From contig NZ_CALHVI010000055.1 in NCBI RefSeq assembly GCF_938039215.1, positions 1-64,000 of the forward strand: a DNA stretch of 64,000 nucleotides, written 5' to 3'. This DNA is from an uncultured Porphyromonas sp. (GTDB lineage Bacteria > Bacteroidota > Bacteroidia > Bacteroidales > Porphyromonadaceae). Within the stretch, counting starts at the first letter, position 1, and every line of letters starts with the position of its first letter. The translations under genes and the position numbers were made by a program. The notes beneath the pieces were generated by a model. It ran no database searches. It was not told the DNA's origin and saw nothing but the letters and a program-made list of their open reading frames with translations. Positions 16,422 to 24,511 of the stretch are shown one piece after another.

Positions 16422-17793
16422 GCTTCTCCTCGTCTTGGATCAGAGACTGTACGACTTCACGGAAGCAATCGCCTCGATGGATATAGCTCTGGAAGAGGTC
16501 GAAGCTCGCACAGGCTGGCGAGAGCAGGACCGTATCCCCCGGCTGAGCCATCTGGCGGGCATGTGCTATAGCCTCCTCCATGGAGAGTGCCGAAGCGATC
16601 TGAGGCACCTTGCCGTGGAAGCTCTTGTAGAGCTTGAGCACATCGGTGGTAAGGAAGACCAGACCACGAGCACCAGCTGTGATGAGGTCGGTGATATCCA
16701 TGTAGTCATTCCCCTTGTCTTCGCCCCCGAGGATGAGCACATAGGGAGTGGTCATCGTCCTAAGTGCATAGTAGGTGGAGCTGACGTTGGTTGCCTTGGA
16801 GTCATTGATATAGCGTACACCATCGAGGACACCGACCTTCTCTAGGCGGTGAGGCACATTGACGAAGTCCTTGAGCGCCTTAGTAAGCACCTCTGTCGAG
16901 ACACCTAGGCGCAGGGCTGCGATGGAAGCCGCCATAGCGTTCTGCAGGTTGTGCGGTCCCTGGAGAGCAAGCTGATCGATAGGGAACTCGAAGTGATGAT
17001 CGTCGAAGTGCAGGCGCATCATATTGTCATCCGACTTGTCCGCCGCTGAGCCTACCTGAGGATAGGTCAGGAAGGGAAGCGTCTGCATGGGCATAGGCTG
17101 GTGCGCCATGACATAGCGGGAGGTGAAGTCGTCTTCACCCCAGTAGATGAAGGCATCCTCTGCGGTCTGATTCTGCAGGATGCGCATCTTCGCCAGAGCA
17201 TACTCTTCGAAGTTGTAGTGGTAGCGATCGAGGTGGTCGGGCGTGATATTCATCAGTAGGGCGATATGCACACGGAAGCTGTACATATCATCCAGCTGGA
17301 AGCTACTCAGCTCGACGACGAAGTACTCGGGCTGCTCCTCTGGGATGACTTGGCGAGCAAGGCTGAAGCCGACGTTCCCTGCCAGACCAGGCTTCATCCC
17401 TGCCTCGGAGAGGATGTGGTGTAGCCACATGGTCGTAGTCGTCTTACCATTACTACCTGTGATCCCGATCACCTTGCCCTTGAGGTAGCGACCTGCCAGT
17501 TCGATCTCAGAGATCACGGGGATACCTGCCCCACGGATGGCCTGCATGATGGGTGCCTTCTCGGGGATCCCTGGGCTCTTGACGATCTCCTCGGCACGGA
17601 GGATCAGTTCGGTGCTGTGCGTCCCTTCTTCGTAGGGGATGCCTTGCTCCTCGAGCTCAGCCTTGTACTTGGGGGCAATGTGTCCGTAGTCGGAGACGAA
17701 GACGGATATTCCACGGCTTTGGTATAACAGGGCTGCGCCGATACCACTCTCGCCAGCGCCAAGGACTACGGCCTTGTACTTCTCTTCTATCAT
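16414..17793 (-). CDS. murD: UDP-N-acetylmuramoylalanine--D-glutamate ligase
   Basis: A 459-residue Mur ligase that adds D-Glu to UDP-MurNAc-L-Ala using ATP. It shows the N-terminal Rossmann-type domain (VVLGAGESGIGAALLYQSRG), the ATP P-loop GITGSNGKTTT at residues 110-120, the central NITPDHLDRY signature, and the C-terminal domain with RLEKVGVLDGVRYINDSKATN. I start at 17793 (MIEEKYKAVV); the frame continues 38 codons upstream but that stretch does not look like MurD. It overlaps ftsW by 8 nt and begins the murD-ftsW-murG unit. No TAnnTTTG box was seen upstream. Confidence 0.97.
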   Translation of the reverse strand: MIEEKYKAVVLGAGESGIGAALLYQSRGISVFVSDYGHIAPKYKAELEEQGIPYEEGTHSTELILRAEEIVKSPGIPEKAPIMQAIRGAGIPVISEIELAGRYLKGKVIGITGSNGKTTTTMWLHHILSEAGMKPGLAGNVGFSLARQVIPEEQPEYFVVELSSFQLDDMYSFRVHIALLMNITPDHLDRYHYNFEEYALAKMRILQNQTAEDAFIYWGEDDFTSRYVMAHQPMPMQTLPFLTYPQVGSAADKSDDNMMRLHFDDHHFEFPIDQLALQGPHNLQNAMAASIAALRLGVSTEVLTKALKDFVNVPHRLEKVGVLDGVRYINDSKATNVSSTYYALRTMTTPYVLILGGEDKGNDYMDITDLITAGARGLVFLTTDVLKLYKSFHGKVPQIASALSMEEAIAHARQMAQPGDTVLLSPACASFDLFQSYIHRGDCFREVVQSLIQDEEKHG

Positions 17794-17978
17794 AATGTTG
17801 CTCTCTTTGATGCACGCTGAAGGAGGGGAGAAGACCTCGGTCTCCGCCCCACCTTCAGACAAGTCTTTTGGGACTACAATTTTCGCTATTTTCTGCCACA
17901 TTTGCAAGCCGATACGGGGTATAACGGCGGACGACTCTCTAGGGGAGGCGGAGCACCTGCTTAGAGGACCTCAAAAAA

Positions 17979-18060
17979 ACCTACGGTAGGTCGTCGAGAC
18001 GACCCACAGTGGGTCGCAGTGACGACCTACAGTAGGTTTTTTCGACGACCTACCGTAGGG
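17979..18060. repeat. Palindrome array A2, four 13-mer units
   Basis: Units start at 17979, 18002, 18025 and 18048 (ACCTACGGTAGGT, ACCCACAGTGGGT, ACCTACAGTAGGT, ACCTACCGTAGGG). The three gaps are exactly 10 nt (period 23). Seven A precede the first unit, a run of T follows the third, and five T follow the fourth (18064-18068). The array lies in the 440-nt divergent gap between murD and the first small secreted paralogue. The rest of the gap holds no recognisable gene. Confidence 0.92.
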
Positions 18061-18166
18061 TCCTTTTTGACCCTCCGAGAAGTCGCTCTGGGAGCGGGTA
18101 GTCTTGCCCTCCTTTTTTCTCCCTACGAAGCCCGACCCTTCACCCCTGGTTTCCCTCCCCTACGAC

Positions 18167-18270
18167 TCGGGGGGCTTTTCGCTATCTTTATATGGCTAAA
18201 ACACCTACTGGCTAGAAGTGACAAGCAGCTTAATGATGAACAAACTAAACTTTTGCCCCATGATTGCAGA
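18167..18270 (+). repeat. Duplicated sulP-type leader, copy 1
   Basis: About 104 nt that closely match 20535-20638: a GGGGGCTTTTC block, a TATCTTTA box, AAAACACC, TGGCTAGAAGT and then ATGATGAACAAA and ACTTT with GCCCCATGAT. In the second copy the same stretch is the promoter and first codons of sulP. Here it supplies the promoter and first codons of the first secreted paralogue, so the paralogue cluster seems to sit between two copies of the sulP leader. Confidence 0.8.
18183..18190 (+). promoter_or_regulatory. -7 box before the secreted paralogue cluster
   Basis: TATCTTTA, one base off TAnnTTTG, at the same place in the duplicated leader as TATCTTTG in front of sulP (20556-20563). No -33 TTTG was found. 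The G-to-A change could weaken this copy. Confidence 0.45.
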
Positions 18271-18922
18271 TGAGACCAAAAGGCGACGGGGAATGTTTGT
18301 TGTAAGGGTAGTCTCAGCCTTACTCTTCTACTCTCTACTCCTTCTCTCTGGAGCGAGGATCTCTGCTCAGACGCAAGTAGTGGCCTTGCGCGACAAAGAA
18401 AGGATACCAGAGGAGAATCGAAACTTTCCTCGAGGCTACTACTTTGAGGATCAACACCACGACCTTGATAAGTTCGCAGGTGAGTGGGAAGGCGTTGGCG
18501 TTGCGGACTATCACTGGCGTGTCCGTATCGCGGTGCAAAAGAAAGTAGACTACTTCGGAGACTATTGGTCTGACGCTCTGGGCTTGGACCTATCAATCAC
18601 TAAGGATGGTAAGCCAGCTATCACGCCGACCAGAAGGCTAATCCCTGGGACTTCTTTCATCCGAGGCACTGACTTTCGATGGGATCGGGAGAAACAGTCA
18701 GTAGACCCTAATACCTATATGGTCCTCTTCTCTTATGGGGAAGCTGACAAGCCCTATAAGGCGGCAATCGTCGTGTATCTCTACATGAATACTGATCAAG
18801 ATACGATCGTGCTACGTCAGGGAGTTATTATTGCGATTGATGAGATTCCGAATATCCCTGATTATGTCATTGCTGGGGGCCTTCTGGCAGAAATCTGCAC
18901 GCTACGACGGGTAAAGAAATAG
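18233..18922 (+). CDS. Small secreted protein of unknown function, paralogue 1 (DUF6705-like?)
   Basis: A protein of about 229 residues from the first ATG of ATG-ATG at 18233. Its first ten residues, MMNKLNFCPM, are nearly those of the downstream SulP permease (MMNKLNFRPM), a consequence of the duplicated leader. A signal peptide follows (FVVRVVSALLFYSLLLLSGARISAQ); an alternative start at 18293 would give a normal-length signal. The mature part carries YYFEDQHHDLDKFAGEWEGVG, split here from about residue 65, then WRVRIAVQKK, DYFGDYWSDALGLDLSI and IDEIPNIPDY, ending LRRVKK. The LDKFxGEWEG pattern resembles small Bacteroidota families such as DUF6705; I recall this only loosely. Function unknown. 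A 166-nt stretch (18408-18573) is identical to paralogue 2. Confidence 0.75.
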   Translation: MMNKLNFCPMIADETKRRRGMFVVRVVSALLFYSLLLLSGARISAQTQVVALRDKERIPEENRNFPRGYYFEDQHHDLDKFAGEWEGVGVADYHWRVRIAVQKKVDYFGDYWSDALGLDLSITKDGKPAITPTRRLIPGTSFIRGTDFRWDREKQSVDPNTYMVLFSYGEADKPYKAAIVVYLYMNTDQDTIVLRQGVIIAIDEIPNIPDYVIAGGLLAEICTLRRVKK

Positions 18923-18956
18923 ATAGATCACATAAATGACATACACCTTTATACCT

Positions 18957-19595
18957 ATGCTCCGATTTGTCACCTCTACCGTTAGGCTCGCCTTACTCTT
19001 ATTACCAGCCTTACTCGCCCTTTCAGAGCCCTCTCATGCTCAGACACAAGTAGCTTCCCTACGCGACAAAAAAAGGATATCAGAGGAGAATCGAAACTTT
19101 CCTCGAGGCTACTACTTTGAGGATCAACACCACGACCTTGATAAGTTCGCAGGTGAGTGGGAAGGCGTTGGCGTTGCGGACTATCACTGGCGTGTCCGTA
19201 TCGCGGTGCAAAAGAAAGTAGACTACTTCGGAGACTATTGGTCTGATGCCCTGGGATTGGGACTATCAATCACTAAGGATGGTAAGGCAGCTATCACGCC
19301 GACCATGGACCTAATCCCTGGGACTTCTCTCATCCGAGGCACTAACCTTCTATGGGATAGGGAGAAAAAGTCTGTAGACCCTAATATCTATACGGTTCTC
19401 TTCTCCTATGGGGAAGCTGACAAGCCCTATCAGGCGGCAGTCCAAGTGTACCTCTATATGAATGCTGATCAAGATACGATCGTGCTACGTCGGGGAGCTA
19501 TTATTGCGATTGATGAGATTCCGAACATCCCTGATTATATCCCTCCTAGGGGCCTTCTGGCAGAAATCTGTACGCTACGACGGGTAAAGAAGTAG
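18957..19595 (+). CDS. Small secreted protein of unknown function, paralogue 2
   Basis: A 212-residue paralogue of the genes on either side. I start it at 18957 (MLRFVTSTVRL) because this matches the start of paralogue 3; seven codons upstream are open. The signal peptide ends at SEPSHAQ. The mature protein keeps HHDLDKFAGEWEGVGVADYH and WRVRIAVQKK, and ends in RGLLAEICTLRRVKK. Nucleotides 19081-19246 are identical to 18408-18573 of paralogue 1, whereas the signal peptide resembles paralogue 3. That mosaic suggests recent duplication or gene conversion. It starts 34 nt after paralogue 1. Function unknown; probably periplasmic or surface-exposed. Confidence 0.78.
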   Translation: MLRFVTSTVRLALLLLPALLALSEPSHAQTQVASLRDKKRISEENRNFPRGYYFEDQHHDLDKFAGEWEGVGVADYHWRVRIAVQKKVDYFGDYWSDALGLGLSITKDGKAAITPTMDLIPGTSLIRGTNLLWDREKKSVDPNIYTVLFSYGEADKPYQAAVQVYLYMNADQDTIVLRRGAIIAIDEIPNIPDYIPPRGLLAEICTLRRVKK

Positions 19596-19623
19596 GGAGA
19601 TCACATCACACAAACGACATACT

Positions 19624-20262
19624 ATGCTCCGATTTATCACCTCTACCTTTAGGCTCGCCTTACTCTTATTACCAGTCTTACTCGTCCGTTCAGAAGCCTG
19701 CTATGCTCAGACGCGAGTAGCAGCCTTGCGCGACTACCGACGAGTGTCAAGAGAAAATCAAGACAATCCTCGAGGCTACTACTTTATAGACCTACACCAC
19801 GACCTTGATAAGTTCGCTGGTGAATGGGAAGGCGTTGGCGTTGGGAACTACCAGTGGCGTGTCCGTATCGCGGTACAAAAGAAAGTAGATCACTTCGGAG
19901 ACTATTGGTTTGATGCCCTGGGCTTGGACCTATCAATCACTAAGGATGGTAAGCCAGCTACCACGCCGACCAGGAACCTAATCCCTGGGACTTCTTTCAT
20001 CCGAGGCATTGACTTTCGATGGGATAAGGAGAAAAAGGCTGTAGACCCTAATAGCTATATGGTCCTCTTCTCTTATGGGGAAGATGACAAGCCCTATAAG
20101 GCGGCAGTCGATGTATTTCTCTATATAAATGCTGATCAAGACACGATCGTGCTACGCCGGGGATTTATTATTGCAATTGATGAGATTCCGAATATCCCTG
20201 ATTATATCCCTCCTAGGGGCTATCTGGCAGAAATCTGTACGCTACGACGGGTAAAGAAGTAG
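19624..20262 (+). CDS. Small secreted protein of unknown function, paralogue 3
   Basis: A 212-residue third copy, with the signal peptide MLRFITSTFRLALLLLPVLL ending at EACYAQ. It is the most divergent in the middle (RGYYFIDLHHDLDKF, VGVGNYQWRVRIAVQKKVDH) but keeps IPGTSFIRG, LFSYGEDDKPYKAAV, NADQDTIVLRRG and the LRRVKK end. It lies 28 nt after paralogue 2 and is followed by the second copy of the sulP leader. Function unknown; the set of three suggests diversification of a surface or periplasmic protein. Confidence 0.78.
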   Translation: MLRFITSTFRLALLLLPVLLVRSEACYAQTRVAALRDYRRVSRENQDNPRGYYFIDLHHDLDKFAGEWEGVGVGNYQWRVRIAVQKKVDHFGDYWFDALGLDLSITKDGKPATTPTRNLIPGTSFIRGIDFRWDKEKKAVDPNSYMVLFSYGEDDKPYKAAVDVFLYINADQDTIVLRRGFIIAIDEIPNIPDYIPPRGYLAEICTLRRVKK

Positions 20263-20534
20263 GGAAAGCTCCTTTGTATGATGCGTGGATAGCTTCGGGC
20301 AAAGCATACTGAAGCTCGCCTTTGCATAGGGGCTACCTTGGACAAACTAGCAGGAGAAGGCAGGTGCCTTCTCCTGTCTTGTTTCCGGCTCTACCCTCGC
20401 TGGACGGGCAATAGGATATGTAGCGGTCTCGATGTGCAACGAGGAGTACACGTAGAGACGATGCTACGTATGGGGGAGCCAATTGCACCGGAGGATTTCG
20501 ATACGAAAGCCCTGTCCTCGGGGCCAGCCCCCCC

Positions 20535-20638
20535 AGAGGCACGGGGGCTTTTCCTTATCTTTGTATGCCCAAAACACCAGTTGGCTAGAAGTAAGCTTAA
20601 TGATGAACAAATTGAACTTTCGCCCCATGATCGTCGAT
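20535..20638 (+). repeat. Duplicated sulP-type leader, copy 2
   Basis: Partner of 18167-18270. It contains TATCTTTG at 20556-20563 (a full TAnnTTTG match) and the first codons of sulP. Upstream of it, 20263-20534 holds no gene I can support, only a GC-rich stretch with seven consecutive C (20528-20534). Confidence 0.8.
20556..20563 (+). promoter_or_regulatory. -7 box for sulP
   Basis: TATCTTTG matches TAnnTTTG and lies about 37 nt before the sulP ATG. The region 19-21 nt upstream is GC-rich and has no TTTG. Confidence 0.55.
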
Positions 20639-22306
20639 AGCCTCCGAGGCTATACGAAGCAGGCGCTTACCCGAGACCTGATGGCAGGACTCATCGTCGG
20701 TATCGTCGCCCTCCCCATGGCCATCGCCTTCGCTATCGCCAGCGGAGTGTCGCCCGAAGTAGGGCTCATCACGGCCGTCCTCGGGGGGCTCATCGTCTCC
20801 GCCCTCGGGGGAAGCTCCGTCCAGATCGGAGGGCCTACGGGTGCCTTCATCATCATCGTCCTAGGGATCATCGGGGAGTACGGGCAGAGTGGACTCTTGA
20901 TAGCCACGCTCATGGCAGGGATCTTACTCCTGCTGATGGGTGCACTGAGGCTGGGGTCGCTGATCAAGTTCATCCCCTACCCCATCATCCTAGGCTTCAC
21001 GGCGGGGATCGCCGTGACGATCTTCACCACACAGGTCAATGATCTCTTCGGTCTCGGCCTGACAGGTCTGCCGAAGGAGTTTGTGCCTAAGTGGGGTGTC
21101 CTCCTCTCCTCTCTGGGCTTGACGCACCTGCCTACCCTACTGATCGGCCTCGGGAGCATCCTCATCATCCAGCTAACCCCTCGGCTGACGAAGGTCATCC
21201 CCGGCTCGCTCGTCGCCATCGTCGTGATGACCATCGCCTGCTATCTGCTCAAGGAGTATGCTGGCGTCACGGGTCTTGACACCATCGGGGACCGCTACAC
21301 CATCTCGGCCCGTATCCCCGACCTCGTCGCTCCCGAGCTAAGCTGGGCAACCCTAGAGCGCCTCATCGGCCCCGCCTTCACCATCGCCATCCTCGGGGCT
21401 ATCGAGTCCCTCCTCTCGGCAAGTGTAGCCGACGGGGTCATCGGTGAGCGCCATCGCTCCAACACCGAACTGATGGCTCAAGGGGTAGCGAACATCATCG
21501 TCCCCTTCTTCGGAGGGATCCCCGTCACGGGAGCGATCGCTCGCACCATGACCAACATCAACAACGGAGGTCGCACGCCCGTCGCTGGGATCACCCATGC
21601 CATCGTCCTGCTCCTCATCTTCCTCTTCCTCATGCCTCTGATGGCCTACATCCCCATGGCCTGCCTCTCGGGGGTGCTCGTGGTCATCTCTTATAACATG
21701 AGTGGCTGGCGCTCCGTACGTGCGTCCCTCCGTGGGCCTCGTAGCGATGCGGCTGTGCTTCTGGTGACCTTCCTGCTGACCGTACTCTTCGACCTCACCA
21801 TCGCCATCGAGCTTGGGCTACTTCTCGCGATGCTCCTCTTCATGCGCCGAGTGATCGAATCAACACGTATCGTCGTCTCCCGAGACAAGCTCCAGCTCCA
21901 CTCCGAGGAGGATGACAGTCAGCACCAAGGCGGAGAAGAGACGCTTCACCTCCCAAAGGGGATCGAGGTCTACGAGATCGAAGGACCGTTCTTCTTCGGT
22001 ATTGCGAACCGCTTCGAAGAGATCGTCCTAGCCACGAAGGCCCGTCCTCAGGTGCGCATCCTGCGTATGCGTCAGGTGCCCTTCATGGACTCGACTGCCG
22101 TACGCAACCTCCGCATCCTCATCGAGACTTCACAGAGCGAAGGCATCCGTCTTGTCCTCTCTGGCGTGCGCCCCTCTGTACATACGACGCTCCAAGCTAC
22201 TGGGATAGCGGATCTCATAGGAGAGCCGTATATTTGTTCGAATATTCACGAGGCTCTAGACACAGCCAACCAATACTTAGCACAGCAGACGAATGAAGAT
22301 AGGTAA
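20600..22306 (+). CDS. SulP-family anion permease with STAS domain
   Basis: A 568-residue inner-membrane transporter of the SLC26/SulP family (sulfate, bicarbonate or other anions). The start is the ATG-ATG at 20600/20603; the open frame reaches back to 20483 but that part is upstream of the promoter box. The N-terminal signature is visible (TRDLMAGLIVGIVALPMAIAFAI, SVQIGGPTGAFIIIVLGII). Ten to fourteen membrane helices run to about residue 420, including FFGGIPVTGAIARTMTNINNGG. The C-terminal 110 residues form a STAS domain (GIEVYEIEGPFFFGIANRFEE, ILRMRQVPFMDSTAVRNLR). It overlaps dusB by 14 nt. The substrate cannot be assigned from sequence. Confidence 0.92.
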   Translation: MMNKLNFRPMIVDSLRGYTKQALTRDLMAGLIVGIVALPMAIAFAIASGVSPEVGLITAVLGGLIVSALGGSSVQIGGPTGAFIIIVLGIIGEYGQSGLLIATLMAGILLLLMGALRLGSLIKFIPYPIILGFTAGIAVTIFTTQVNDLFGLGLTGLPKEFVPKWGVLLSSLGLTHLPTLLIGLGSILIIQLTPRLTKVIPGSLVAIVVMTIACYLLKEYAGVTGLDTIGDRYTISARIPDLVAPELSWATLERLIGPAFTIAILGAIESLLSASVADGVIGERHRSNTELMAQGVANIIVPFFGGIPVTGAIARTMTNINNGGRTPVAGITHAIVLLLIFLFLMPLMAYIPMACLSGVLVVISYNMSGWRSVRASLRGPRSDAAVLLVTFLLTVLFDLTIAIELGLLLAMLLFMRRVIESTRIVVSRDKLQLHSEEDDSQHQGGEETLHLPKGIEVYEIEGPFFFGIANRFEEIVLATKARPQVRILRMRQVPFMDSTAVRNLRILIETSQSEGIRLVLSGVRPSVHTTLQATGIADLIGEPYICSNIHEALDTANQYLAQQTNEDR

Positions 22307-23303
22307 AGTCGATCTCGGGGAGCGCCCCCTACTCCTTGCCCCTATGGAGGATGTGACGGATGTAGCATTCCGCCTCCTCTGTAAGCGCTTCGGAGCAGAT
22401 ATGGTGTACACGGAGTTCCTCAGTGCCGACGCCCTCATTCGCCAAGTAGCAGGTACGACGCGCAAGCTCGAGATTGACCCCGAGGAGCGTCCCGTAGCCA
22501 TCCAGATCTACGGCCGTGAGGTAGAGCCCATGGTCGAGGCGGCTCGTATCGCCGAGGCTGCTGGACCCGAGGTGCTGGACCTCAATTTTGGTTGCCCCGT
22601 CAAGCGGGTGGCTGGCAAGGGAGCAGGGAGCGGTATGCTTCGCTGTCCCGACCAGATGCTCCGCATCGTCGAGGAGATCGTCAAGGCCGTCAAAATCCCC
22701 GTCACAGTGAAGACCCGCCTTGGCTGGGATAACGATAGCAAGATCATCGTTACCCTAGCCGAAGCCCTGCAGGATGTAGGCATCCAAGCCCTCACCATCC
22801 ATGGACGCACCCGTGCTCAGATGTACACGGGTCAGGCTGACTGGACACTCATCGGTGCTGTCAAGGACAACCCCCGCATGCACATCCCCATCATCGGCAA
22901 CGGGGATATCACCTCGGCTGAAGAGGCCAAGCTCGCCTTCGATCGCTACGGTGTCGATGGGGTGATGGTCGGACGTGCCACCATTGGGCAGCCTTGGATC
23001 TTCGAGCAGATGAAGCACTTCCTCCAGGCGGGAGAGCAGCTTCCCCTACGTGCCAAAGCCTTCTACGTCGATATCCTTCGCCAACTCGTAGACAACAATA
23101 TCCGCAAGCTCGATGAGCGGCGAGGCATCCTGCACAGCCGCCGACATATCGCAGCGAGCCCCATCTTCAAGGGGATCGACCACTTCCGTCCCGTACGCAT
23201 CGCCATGCTCCGTGCTACGACACGCGAAGAGCTCTTCGCCGAGATCGCACACGCAGAGGAGCTTCTCCTTGCTACGGGCGAATACTGGGCTCCCCAGAAT
23301 TAA
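22293..23303 (+). CDS. dusB: tRNA-dihydrouridine synthase
   Basis: A 336-residue flavoenzyme that reduces specific uridines of tRNA. The TIM-barrel signs are APMEDVTDVAFRLLCKRFGAD at the N-terminus, DLNFGCPVKRVAGKGAGSG with the catalytic Cys101, TIHGRTRAQMYTGQADW, and the phosphate-binding IGNGDITSAEEAK and GVDGVMVGRATIGQPWIF. The last two hallmarks fit DusB best. It overlaps the end of sulP by 14 nt, so the two are likely co-transcribed. Confidence 0.93.
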   Translation: MKIGKVDLGERPLLLAPMEDVTDVAFRLLCKRFGADMVYTEFLSADALIRQVAGTTRKLEIDPEERPVAIQIYGREVEPMVEAARIAEAAGPEVLDLNFGCPVKRVAGKGAGSGMLRCPDQMLRIVEEIVKAVKIPVTVKTRLGWDNDSKIIVTLAEALQDVGIQALTIHGRTRAQMYTGQADWTLIGAVKDNPRMHIPIIGNGDITSAEEAKLAFDRYGVDGVMVGRATIGQPWIFEQMKHFLQAGEQLPLRAKAFYVDILRQLVDNNIRKLDERRGILHSRRHIAASPIFKGIDHFRPVRIAMLRATTREELFAEIAHAEELLLATGEYWAPQN

Positions 23304-23353
23304 GCCCCCCTTCTCACAGAATACCCATTCCTATCCCCATCATACGGCAGATC

Positions 23354-24490
23354 ATGAATACAAAGACACTCCGCCTAGTCCTCCTCCTTCCCTTCATCCT
23401 AACCTCCTGCTCAGGAGGTAGCTCAAGCGAATTTGTCGCCGAAGGGACGATCACCGATGCCTCAGGCCAAGTGCTCTACCTTGAGTCCACCGACACCGAC
23501 GAACCCACAGTACTAGACTCAGTGACCCTCGACGAGGGTGGACACTTCACCTTCCGAGGAGAAGGACACAGCTATCCGGCCTTCTTCCGTCTACGCCTAG
23601 GTGAGAGCTTCGTCCCCTTCACCGCAGACTCTACGACGAGACTATCCCTCTCTGCTTCGGGTAAGGACCTCTTCTCCTCCTACAAGATCAAGTCGGCAGA
23701 CAAGGCCAACGAGCAGATCCGTGAGATCGCCCTCCTGCGCTCGGCTACCGACAAGAAGATCGAAGGTATCCTCACCGCCCTTCAGGCTGGGACCATCTCG
23801 CATGCCTCTGCCCTCAGCTCCATAGACTCCCTCTCCTCCAAGCTCAAGGAAGAGCTCACCGCTCGCTACATCTACAGCGATCCTAAGAGCCCAGCGGCCT
23901 ACTTCGCCCTCTTCCAGAGCTACAATGGCGGCACATACTTCTCCGTCGACACTCCAGGGGATGACCGTGCTTTCGCTGCCGTCGGCACCGCCTACGAAGC
24001 CTTCTACCCCACGGCACCTTACACCCCGCTTCTGAAGCAAGCTGCCCTACACTCCGTAGCTCTTGCTCGGGCAAGACGACAGGCAGCGCAGCCCGACAGT
24101 CTCTCGGCACGCAACGTCGAAGCCGTGGCCTTCCCCGAGATCCAACTCAAGGATCAGCAGGGGCAGCTACGCTCCCTCCGTGCCGAAGTGGCGAAGGGTC
24201 GCCCCGTGCTCGTCTCCTTCACTAGCTATGCAGCGGCTTGGTCGCCAGCACTCGTCGCAGAGCTCCGTCGCCTGCAGAGTGCACACCCCGATCTCTTGAT
24301 CTTCGAGGTCTCACTCGACCAAGATGCCTATCTTTGGAAGAATGCCTCTCGTTCCCTCCCTTGGATCTGCATGCAGGATCTGAGCCGTGAGGCAGCAGTC
24401 GACTACAATGTACAGTCGCTCCCCTCGTTCTTCTCCATCCGTGGTACAGAGCTTCGCCGTCTTGACGAGCCTGCCGACATCCTTCATTAA
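23354..24490 (+). CDS. Thioredoxin-fold lipoprotein lacking the CXXC motif
   Basis: A 378-residue lipoprotein (LLLPFILTSCSGG, lipidated Cys near 19). Residues about 30-130 look like the DUF4369 domain common in Bacteroidota (EGTITDASGQVLYLESTD, LDSVTLDEGGHFTFRGEG). The C-terminal 130 residues have a TlpA/AhpC thioredoxin layout (FPEIQLKDQQGQLRSL, GRPVLVSFTSYAAAWSPALV, LLIFEVSLDQDAYLW, DYNVQSLPSFFSI). Where a thiol enzyme has WCxxC, this protein has YAAAWSP, with no cysteine. The cis-proline region (SLPSFF) is kept. It may therefore bind or scaffold rather than do redox chemistry. It stands between dusB and mltG on the plus strand. Function inferred only at fold level. Confidence 0.82.
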   Translation: MNTKTLRLVLLLPFILTSCSGGSSSEFVAEGTITDASGQVLYLESTDTDEPTVLDSVTLDEGGHFTFRGEGHSYPAFFRLRLGESFVPFTADSTTRLSLSASGKDLFSSYKIKSADKANEQIREIALLRSATDKKIEGILTALQAGTISHASALSSIDSLSSKLKEELTARYIYSDPKSPAAYFALFQSYNGGTYFSVDTPGDDRAFAAVGTAYEAFYPTAPYTPLLKQAALHSVALARARRQAAQPDSLSARNVEAVAFPEIQLKDQQGQLRSLRAEVAKGRPVLVSFTSYAAAWSPALVAELRRLQSAHPDLLIFEVSLDQDAYLWKNASRSLPWICMQDLSREAAVDYNVQSLPSFFSIRGTELRRLDEPADILH

Positions 24491-24511
24491 ACCCAATCTC
24501 TCCTCCAGCGT

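Noticed and set aside
18019..18273. 84-residue open frame, plus strand
   Set aside because: Its start lies in palindrome array A2 and translates repeat units (RRPTVGSF); similar peptides arise from the other arrays at 33848-34111, 40402-40704 and 63411-63599. No protein-like pattern.
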